Shown here in pieces: positions 1-4,881 of a stretch of 13,186 bases of DNA (within the stretch, counting starts at the first letter, position 1; the number at the start of each line of letters is the position of its first letter). The stretch covers positions 1 through 13,186 of the forward strand of contig CAZMWM010000051.1 in the NCBI GenBank assembly GCA_964570105.1, read 5' to 3'. A model generated the notes under the pieces. That model was not told where the DNA came from. It saw only the letters and a program-made list of their open reading frames with translations, and did not search any database. A program made the position numbers and the translations under genes. This stretch comes from SIG673 sp964570105 (GTDB taxonomy: Bacteria; Bacillota; Clostridia; Oscillospirales; CAG-272).

Positions 1-267
1 CTCCACGTGATCCTTTTCCTTTTCAAGCAGGGACTCGGGGATGAACATCGGCATATATACGTTCTCGTGTCCGGTCGCCTTGAAGCGAGCGTCGAGATCC
101 TTCTGGATATTCTCCCATATAGCGTATCCGTAAGGACGGATTATCATACATCCCTTCACAGAGCTGTAATCGATCAGGTCCGCTTTTTTGCAGATATCGG
201 TGTACCACTGAGCAAAATCAACTTCCATTGAGGTGATCTGCGTCACCATCTTCTTATCCTGTGACAT
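1..267 (-). CDS. proS: Prolyl-tRNA synthetase, N-terminal part (cut by window edge)
   Basis: Charges tRNA-Pro with proline in the cytoplasm. Only the first 89 residues are present; the gene runs off the left edge. The visible part begins MSQDKKMVTQITSMEVDFAQ and carries a stretch around residues 38-75 (GCMIIRPYGYAIWENIQ, then a segment with NVYMPMFIPESLL) that I recognise as the class II synthetase motif 1 region of the short, archaeal/eukaryote-like (type 3) ProRS rather than the long bacterial form with an editing insertion. The start is the ATG at 265-267, preceded by AAAAGGA about 10 nt upstream. It lies 30 nt downstream of the CD1247-type gene on the same strand, so the two are probably cotranscribed. 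The family call is firm; the subtype is inferred from N-terminal similarity only. Confidence 0.9.
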   Translation of the reverse strand, partial: MSQDKKMVTQITSMEVDFAQWYTDICKKADLIDYSSVKGCMIIRPYGYAIWENIQKDLDARFKATGHENVYMPMFIPESLLEKEKDHVE

Positions 268-297
268 TTTCCCTGATTCCTTTTCGGCTTAATATTT

Positions 298-621
298 TCA
301 GTCGTTATCCTCGTCGTCCCCGTCGTCATCATCGCCATCGTTATCATCATCCTCATCGTAGCCGTATTCGCAGAAGCCGTCGTCGTCACCGTCGTTTCCG
401 GATCCGTAGACGTATTCCTCAAGATCGCCAAGATCCGAGTCTATCTCCTCGATATAGTCCTTAAGCTTGATGTTCTCCTCGATAAGGGAGCTGTTGGCGG
501 TGGCAAGCTCCTCGATAACGTCAGCCATCTGCTTCAGTATCTTGGTCTCGGGCTTGCTGTCGTCAAGGCTCAGTCCGTCCATAAGTCCCTTGATGTATGC
601 GGCTTTTTCGCTTATAGTCAT
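298..621 (-). CDS. CD1247-type small coiled-coil protein with Asp-rich tail
   Basis: A 107-residue protein of unknown function. Residues 1-70 (MTISEKAAYIKGLMDGLSLD onward) match my recollection of the clostridial 'CD1247 N-terminal domain' family: a short YIKGL start followed by a helix-rich, probable coiled-coil segment ending DLGDLEEYVY. Known members, as I recall them, then have a C-terminal zinc ribbon with CxxC pairs. Here residues 71-107 are instead a low-complexity tail with 17 Asp and 3 Glu in 37 residues and a single Cys (84), so no zinc ribbon is possible. The tail is encoded by a run of GAT/GAC-type triplets. The start is the ATG at 619-621, with AAGGAG 9 nt upstream. A weak promoter candidate (TTGTTT-17-CATACA, 661-689) overlaps the end of the efp terminator. 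The gene sits between efp and proS, which suggests but does not prove a link to translation. Confidence 0.8.
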   Translation of the reverse strand: MTISEKAAYIKGLMDGLSLDDSKPETKILKQMADVIEELATANSSLIEENIKLKDYIEEIDSDLGDLEEYVYGSGNDGDDDGFCEYGYDEDDDNDGDDDDGDDEDND

Positions 622-683
622 AGTATGTTACTCCTTCGTTACTTAGATTTTGGCGTTCACTGTATGATATGCACCTGTCGCGC

Positions 684-720
684 AAACAAAACCCCGGAAG
701 CCCCACCGAGAGCCTCCGGG
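684..720 (-). terminator. Rho-independent terminator after efp
   Basis: On the minus strand a 9-bp stem (arms 693-701 and 712-720, one G-U pair, 10-nt loop) follows the efp stop by 14 nt. It is trailed by GGTTTTGTTTG, an imperfect U tract. It probably separates efp from the downstream CD1247-proS pair, perhaps incompletely. Confidence 0.7.
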
Positions 721-734
721 TATCGTCGTACAGG

Positions 735-1298
735 TCAAGCTCTGGAAAGATACTCTCCGGTACGGGTGTCTATCTTAAGGACCTCTCCGATGTTTATGAA
801 CAGCGGTACCTTGATGACTGCACCGGTCTCGAGCGTTGCCGGCTTCAAGGTATTGGTGGCGGTGTTTCCTGCAAGTCCCGGCTCGGTATCGGTGACCGTA
901 AGCTCAACGAACGTAGGAGGCTCGACCGCAAAAACGTTGCCCTTGAAGGAGATGACCTTGCAGATCATTTCTTCCTTCACGAACTTGAAGCTGTCCCCAA
1001 GGATGCTTCCGTTGAGGGGCATCTGCTCGAAGGTCTCGGGATCCATAAAGTAATAAAGGTCGCCGTCGCTGTAGAGATACTGCATATCCTTTCTCTCTAC
1101 GTAGGCGGTCTCGAACTTTGCGGTCGGGTTGAAGCTGTTCTCAAGCACAGAGCCGGTAATGACGTTCTTGTACTTGGTGCGAACGAACGCCGCTCCCTTT
1201 CCGGGCTTGACGTGCTGGAACTCCACTACCTGGAACACGTTTCCGTCCATCTCGAACGTTACGCCGTTTCTGAAATCACCTGCGGTAATTGTTGGCAT
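735..1298 (-). CDS. efp: Elongation factor P
   Basis: EF-P binds the ribosome between the P and E sites and relieves stalling on consecutive prolines. The 187-residue protein has the usual three-domain length and starts MPTITAGDFRNG. The modification loop reads HVKPGKGAAF, with Lys34 at the tip where bacterial EF-Ps are extended post-translationally. The C-terminal OB-fold signature is visible as GLAGNTATNTLKPATLETGA and ends with a segment containing VPLFINIGEVLKIDTRTGEY. The start at 1296-1298 has a strong GGAGG 9-10 nt upstream. No modification enzyme gene is visible here, so which chemistry decorates Lys34 is unknown. The gene has its own promoter in the 128-nt gap after pepP and a terminator behind it, so it can be expressed apart from the upstream operon. 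Confidence 0.97.
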   Translation of the reverse strand: MPTITAGDFRNGVTFEMDGNVFQVVEFQHVKPGKGAAFVRTKYKNVITGSVLENSFNPTAKFETAYVERKDMQYLYSDGDLYYFMDPETFEQMPLNGSILGDSFKFVKEEMICKVISFKGNVFAVEPPTFVELTVTDTEPGLAGNTATNTLKPATLETGAVIKVPLFINIGEVLKIDTRTGEYLSRA

Positions 1299-1370
1299 AA
1301 TATATATCCTCCGAAAATTTGATTGTGTTTTTACAGCTCGGCTCCGTCACGGGCAAGCTGATACTGTATT

Positions 1371-1399
1371 ATTTTACATCATATCGCCGACGATTGCAA
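1371..1399 (-). promoter_or_regulatory. Sigma-A-type promoter for efp
   Basis: On the minus strand TTGCAA (1394-1399) and TAAAAT (1371-1376) are separated by exactly 17 nt. The transcript would start near 1364 and give a leader of about 65 nt. That leader can form a small hairpin (CAGCT and AGCTG arms, with CCG/CGG inside) before the efp ribosome binding site. The pattern is close to consensus and well placed; activity is inferred. Confidence 0.75.
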
Positions 1400-1426
1400 G
1401 GGTATTCGGAAAAATTTTCATTTTCG

Positions 1427-2482
1427 TTACAAAATTATCAGGCTCTTTTCGCAATTCGTGAGGTCGACGGCTCCGTTTTTGCCTATGTACATCATATCCT
1501 CGATGCGCACGCCGTACTTGCCCTCCGCGTAGATGCCCGGCTCGACCGTGAAAACGTTGCCCTCGGTGAGCTTTTCGGAAACGCGAGGGGTAAGATGTAT
1601 GCCCTCGTGGATGAACAGACCGACGCCGTGACCGAGGCTGTGAGTGAACAAGCCCTTGTAGCCTGCGTCGTCTATAAGCTTCCTTGCCACACCGTCAAGA
1701 GTTGCGCAGTCGCGTTCCCCGTATACTGCGGCTTCTATCGCCGCGTTCTGAGCGGAGAGCACAGTATCGTACATACGGCGCATTTCGTTGTCGGGAGCAC
1801 CTATACAGACGGTTCTTGTCATATCGGAGCAATATCCGTTATATTTTGCGCCAAAATCCATCGTAAGAAATCCTTTTTTCAATTTATGGTCTCTCGGCTC
1901 TCCGTGCGGAAGCGAGGACTCACTGCCGGATACGGCGATGGTATCGAACGCGATTCCATCTGCACCGTTTTTGCGCATTTGGTACTCAAGCTCCAGCGCG
2001 ACCTCTCTTTCGGTGCGCTCAGGAGAAATGAAGCCGAGCACGTGCAAGAACGCCTTTTCGGCTATCGACTGAGCCTTGCGGATGTTCTCCACTTCCGTTT
2101 CGTCCTTGACGTTACGCAGTGTCTCTATAGGTCTGTCTGCCGGGATGAACTCGTATTCGGGCAGAGCATTCTTTAACGCTTCAAGCTCAGCACAGGTGGT
2201 AACGTGGTCCTCGAACGCGATGCGTTTTCCTGCGGCAAGCTCCCGTATCAGCTCGCCCCTCTTCTTTGAGAGCAATATCGCTTCAAAGCCCGGAGCCGCC
2301 TCCCTTTTGGCAAGCTCTATATATCTGCTGTCGGCTACGACATACGCGGTATCGCGGTTTATTATAAGGAAGCCATCCGTATAATTGACGCCGGAAAGAT
2401 AACGGCAATTCAATGGACAGGTCACGAGAAATGCATCTGCCACCTCGGGAATGACTTCGCGGAATTTAGATAATCTGGACAT
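1427..2482 (-). CDS. pepP: Xaa-Pro peptidase, M24 family
   Basis: A cytoplasmic dinuclear-metal peptidase that removes residues N-terminal to proline. The 351 residues match the length of B. subtilis YqhT-type enzymes. Residues 1-125 form the creatinase-like N-terminal domain (the segment YLSGVNYTDGFLII is typical). Residues 130-351 form the pita-bread catalytic domain, with all five metal ligands visible: Asp209, Asp220, His285, Glu314 and Glu328, in the contexts TMDFGAKYNGYCSDMTRT, HSLGHGVGLFIHE, TVEPGIY and RIED. His193 and His292 fit the conserved catalytic histidines. There is no signal peptide. The start at 2480-2482 has AGAAAGGA 9 nt upstream. It lies between aroQ and efp, an order also known from Bacillus. 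Whether it is an aminopeptidase or a dipeptidase cannot be told from sequence. Confidence 0.95.
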   Translation of the reverse strand: MSRLSKFREVIPEVADAFLVTCPLNCRYLSGVNYTDGFLIINRDTAYVVADSRYIELAKREAAPGFEAILLSKKRGELIRELAAGKRIAFEDHVTTCAELEALKNALPEYEFIPADRPIETLRNVKDETEVENIRKAQSIAEKAFLHVLGFISPERTEREVALELEYQMRKNGADGIAFDTIAVSGSESSLPHGEPRDHKLKKGFLTMDFGAKYNGYCSDMTRTVCIGAPDNEMRRMYDTVLSAQNAAIEAAVYGERDCATLDGVARKLIDDAGYKGLFTHSLGHGVGLFIHEGIHLTPRVSEKLTEGNVFTVEPGIYAEGKYGVRIEDMMYIGKNGAVDLTNCEKSLIIL

Positions 2483-2537
2483 TTATATATTTCCTTTCTG
2501 AAAAATTGCTGTTTTATAGGTATCACAAGTCAATAAT

Positions 2538-2990
2538 TTAGCTCTCAAGAACTTTGTTGTTGATATACGTGACCAACGCTTCTATGCCAAGACGGTAGCT
2601 GTCCGCGCCAAATCCGAGCACCTGACCGACGCATACGGGGGCTATCACCTGCGTGTGGCGAAAATCGGAACGCGCATGGACATTAGACATATGCACCTCC
2701 ACAGTCGGAATTCCGCAAGCCGCTACAGCGTCGCGCAATCCGAGAGAATAATGCGACCACGCACCTGCATTCATAACTATTCCGTCAAATACATTTCGTG
2801 CGGAATGGAGCTTTTCCGCCATCTCACCCTCGTAATTCGTGGTGAAAAAGGTAAGCTCGAGGTCTTTTTGCGTCTCCGCCCAGCTCGCAAGCGAGGTATT
2901 TATCTCATCGAGCGAGGCGTTTCCGTACGTGGCTGTGTCACGTATCCCGGTCATTGAGAGGTTTATTCCGTTAAGGACGAGTATCTTCAT
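2538..2990 (-). CDS. aroQ: 3-dehydroquinate dehydratase, type II
   Basis: Converts 3-dehydroquinate to 3-dehydroshikimate in the shikimate pathway; the type II enzyme is a dodecameric flavodoxin-like fold. I chose the ATG at 2988-2990 (150 aa), because MKILVLNGIN aligns with the family N-terminus, whereas the longer reading from 3059 adds 23 unrelated residues. Active-site residues present are Arg17 and Tyr22 on the lid loop (GIRDTATYG), Asn74 and His80 (IVMNAGAWSH), Glu98 and His100 (VEVHMSNVHAR), and Arg111. The first motif is divergent: NGINLSMTG in place of the usual NGPNLNLLG. AGAAAGGA lies 13 nt upstream, rather far but typical for this window. It precedes pepP by 55 nt in the same operon. 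Confidence 0.93.
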   Translation of the reverse strand: MKILVLNGINLSMTGIRDTATYGNASLDEINTSLASWAETQKDLELTFFTTNYEGEMAEKLHSARNVFDGIVMNAGAWSHYSLGLRDAVAACGIPTVEVHMSNVHARSDFRHTQVIAPVCVGQVLGFGADSYRLGIEALVTYINNKVLES

Positions 2991-3020
2991 TTTATCGTAT
3001 TGATCCTTTCTTGGATATCG

Positions 3021-3077
3021 GCGATATCTTATCCGAGCACCGTGCCCGAGGTATCGCATTCGCGGTATCTTATCCGA
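3021..3077. repeat. Pair of 16-nt direct repeats in the spacer before aroQ
   Basis: Two copies of GCGRTATCTTATCCGA, at 3021-3036 and 3062-3077, match at 15 of 16 positions with a 41-nt period. They lie within the 99-nt gap between the endonuclease IV-like gene and aroQ. The copy nearer aroQ adjoins a GATATC-GCC-GATATC palindrome just ahead of the ribosome binding site. No function is known. Two helical turns are about 21 bp, so the period is close to four turns; a protein binding pair is possible. Confidence 0.5.
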
Positions 3078-3089
3078 AACATCGGACGG

Positions 3090-3941
3090 TCATTTTGCGT
3101 TCACGAGGGAGGAATATAGCTTTTTCATCGTGAGCGCGTCCTCCGCCATGGTGCCGTCGGATTCACATATCACGGTCGAGGATACGCCAAGCTCCGCAAG
3201 TGCCTCCATAAGCGGCTCATATTCGGGACCGTACGTTGTATCCTCGAACGTGAGATGGCGTTTTTCGCCCGCGCCCGTGTATTCTATCTTGGAAAAATGG
3301 CAATGGAGCTTTTCGGCGTATTCCGCACCGAGCCTACTCGATACCGTATCGTAGACACGCTTATAATCGTCTTTGGTCACGAAATAGGAGCCGACAGCCC
3401 TTGCGTTGAGATGTCCGAAATCCACGACAGGGCAGAGCCGCGGATCAAGTCCGCAGATGTCGAGCACCTCATCGAGCGTACCGAGCTGGTTTATCTTTCC
3501 CATAGTCTCAAGCCCGAAGCGCACCGATGTATCGGGATGCTCGCACAGCGCTCTGTATACCGTGTCCTTGGCGAGCGTTACGGCTTCGGAACGTGATATC
3601 TTTGCGGCTGAGCCGGTGTGGATGACTATTATGCCTGCCCCCATAGCCTCCGCCGCGTCGACCGATTGCTTTATATACTTAAGGCTTCCAAGGCGTTTTT
3701 CCGTTTCGGTCCCCGAAAGGGAGATGAAATACGGCGCGTGCAGAGAAAGGCGTATCCCGGACGCTCTCGCCGCCTCGCCGAGCTTTCTGAACGACTCTTC
3801 ACTTCCGCGTATTCCCTGCCCGCCTTGATATTCGTATGCGTCAAGCCCATGCTCTCTCACCCAACCGGGTGCTTCGAGCGTGCTTTTTTTGCCGTCGGCG
3901 TAAAAGCTCTTGCTGTTTCCGCCAGGTCCAAAAATGGTCAT
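3090..3941 (-). CDS. Endonuclease IV-like TIM-barrel protein
   Basis: A member of the AP endonuclease family 2 / xylose isomerase-like TIM barrels, 283 residues, the usual Nfo size. Nfo-type metal ligands can be placed: His68 (SLHAPY), His108 (VIHTGS), Glu145 (GLETMGK), Asp174 and His177 (VDFGHLNAR), His215 (HCHFSK), His229 (EKRHLTF) and Glu260 (ICESDG). The one Nfo ligand I cannot place is the Asp of DRH, which is Lys227 here (KRH). The N-terminus MTIFGPGGNSKSFYADGKKS and the segment HFSKIEYTGAGEKRH mark a clostridial/archaeal subfamily usually named only 'TIM barrel protein' or 'deoxyribonuclease IV'. Repair of abasic sites is therefore plausible but not certain. The start at 3939-3941 has AAAAGGAG 6 nt upstream. 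It is the second gene of the yqeG operon. Confidence 0.82.
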   Translation of the reverse strand: MTIFGPGGNSKSFYADGKKSTLEAPGWVREHGLDAYEYQGGQGIRGSEESFRKLGEAARASGIRLSLHAPYFISLSGTETEKRLGSLKYIKQSVDAAEAMGAGIIVIHTGSAAKISRSEAVTLAKDTVYRALCEHPDTSVRFGLETMGKINQLGTLDEVLDICGLDPRLCPVVDFGHLNARAVGSYFVTKDDYKRVYDTVSSRLGAEYAEKLHCHFSKIEYTGAGEKRHLTFEDTTYGPEYEPLMEALAELGVSSTVICESDGTMAEDALTMKKLYSSLVNAK

Positions 3942-4028
3942 TTTATCTCCTTTTGTTGCGATATAAGGATGTTAGATGGATAAAAGTTGTTGTAAGTTAA
4001 TGCAAACTCCAAGCGTCGAGCCAAAAGC

Positions 4029-4547
4029 TCAGCCCTTCGATGCGGAGCGCTTCCTTTGCCGCCTTGCGTATTTTTTGAGGATCGGGATCTCGAGCTTGCG
4101 CTTAAATCTGGTCAGAAGATCGGTTTTGTCCTTTATCGGCTTAACGAGGATAGCGCAGGCAAGCCCCGAGAGCCGCCCGGCGAGCACGTCCGTAAATATC
4201 TGGTCGCCAATCACAGCCGTCCTCTTCGGATCCGCCCCGAGAGCCTTAAGCGCTGTACGACAGGAACGCTTCAACGGCTTTTTGCTGTCCGGAAACGCCA
4301 AAAGCCCGAGCGTCCTATTGAACAGCTCCACCCTCGGGGGATGATTATTGGAGACAAACGCCGCTTTGATGCCGGCTGAGTTAAGCGCGGACAGCCACGC
4401 GCGCACCTCCTCCGTCGGCTCGGCGATCTCATACGGCACCAAGGTGTTATCTATATCAAGTATGACCGCATCGATCCCACGGTCGGACAACAGCCGCGGT
4501 GTTATCGAATAAATATCGTCGAAGTACAGCTCCGGTACGAGTGTCAT
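4029..4547 (-). CDS. yqeG: YqeG-family HAD IIIA phosphatase
   Basis: A cytoplasmic HAD-superfamily hydrolase, 172 residues, similar in length to Bacillus YqeG. Motif I is LDIDNTLV with nucleophile Asp31 and acid/base Asp33; motif II is Ser66 in VSNN; the motif III Lys is in DSKKP (about residue 90); motif IV is IGDQIFTDV with Asp115 and Asp120. The C-terminal 25 residues are very basic (KKYARRQRKRSASKG). Two ATGs stand in tandem (4548-4550 and 4545-4547). GGAG lies only 3 nt before the first and 6 nt before the second, so I chose the second; the longer form would add one Met. Its substrate is not established. It is the first gene of the minus-strand operon behind a strong promoter, with the endonuclease IV-like gene 87 nt downstream. 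Confidence 0.92.
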   Translation of the reverse strand: MTLVPELYFDDIYSITPRLLSDRGIDAVILDIDNTLVPYEIAEPTEEVRAWLSALNSAGIKAAFVSNNHPPRVELFNRTLGLLAFPDSKKPLKRSCRTALKALGADPKRTAVIGDQIFTDVLAGRLSGLACAILVKPIKDKTDLLTRFKRKLEIPILKKYARRQRKRSASKG

Positions 4548-4595
4548 CATCTTCTCCGTTTCATCGTCAATTTATTTTGCACCTTAACCTTAATA

Positions 4596-4624
4596 AGTAT
4601 AGCACATTTTTTTCGGAATGGCAA
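4596..4624 (-). promoter_or_regulatory. Sigma-A-type promoter for the yqeG operon
   Basis: On the minus strand TTGCCA (4619-4624) and TATACT (4596-4601) are separated by 17 nt. The predicted start is near 4589, giving a leader of about 40 nt to yqeG. It faces away from the glycosidase promoter at 4675-4703. Confidence 0.8.
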
Positions 4625-4674
4625 GTGCGGCGGAATAAATTTTTCGGTTTTATCGCGAAAAAAGAAAAAAGGTA

Positions 4675-4703
4675 TTGATTATTTTGCCGCGTTGCTGTAT
4701 AAT
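4675..4703 (+). promoter_or_regulatory. Sigma-A-type promoter for the GH123-like gene
   Basis: TTGATT (4675-4680) and a perfect TATAAT (4698-4703) are spaced by 17 nt. An A-rich stretch (4658-4670) just upstream resembles an UP element. The predicted start, near 4710, leaves a leader of about 170 nt before the coding start at 4882. Confidence 0.82.
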
Positions 4704-4716
4704 ACTCTTGAAAGGT

Positions 4717-4858
4717 CGCTTCCGTTTCGGCGCGAAGAGATAAATAAACTTGAAAGAGGATCAAGTCTGAAAGATAAATCTTTCAGAGGCGTTTTGCGCC
4801 TTGGCGATCTAAACGATCGTATTTCGGCAAAGCCGAAACCGTCACAAAACTGCTGTGA
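4717..4858 (+). promoter_or_regulatory. 5' leader made of a row of consecutive hairpins
   Basis: The whole leader between promoter and ribosome binding site consists of small stem-loops. Perfect ones are H1 4748-4766 (6 bp), H2 4767-4786 (8 bp, loop TAAA), H3 4787-4801 (5 bp), H4 4805-4819 (5 bp, loop TAAAC), H5 4822-4838 (7 bp, loop AAA) and H6 4842-4858 (5 bp). H1, H2 and H3 abut with no spacer, and the rest are separated by 2-3 nt. A weaker H0 (4717-4734, CGC/GCG around CCG/CGG) precedes them. The ribosome binding site AGAAAGGA (4862-4869) follows H6 by 3 nt. No U tract follows any stem, so this is not a standard attenuator, and it matches no riboswitch I recognise. The 318-nt gene-free stretch from 4551 holds only this leader, the two divergent promoters and an inverted repeat (4640-4662). 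Confidence 0.65.
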
Positions 4859-4881
4859 TTTAGAAAGGAATGGTCATAAGA

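Noticed and set aside
298..408. Frameshifted zinc ribbon in the CD1247-type gene
   Set aside because: The other frames over this stretch give no CxxC pairs, and the acidic frame ends in a normal stop 30 nt before proS.
1319..2176. 285-codon plus-strand frame opposite pepP
   Set aside because: No ribosome binding site, no family resemblance; it mirrors the M24 peptidase coding sequence.
2991..3059. Longer aroQ start
   Set aside because: It adds 23 Arg/Tyr-rich residues not found in dehydroquinases; family N-termini begin at the ATG of 2988-2990.
4711..4869. Riboswitch or T-box in the GH123-like leader
   Set aside because: No T-box sequence, no terminator stem with U tract, and no layout matching a riboswitch class I know; only local hairpins.
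4870..4881. Earlier ATG of the GH123-like gene
   Set aside because: It directly touches the AGAAAGGA ribosome binding site with zero spacing; the ATG at 4882 is correctly spaced.
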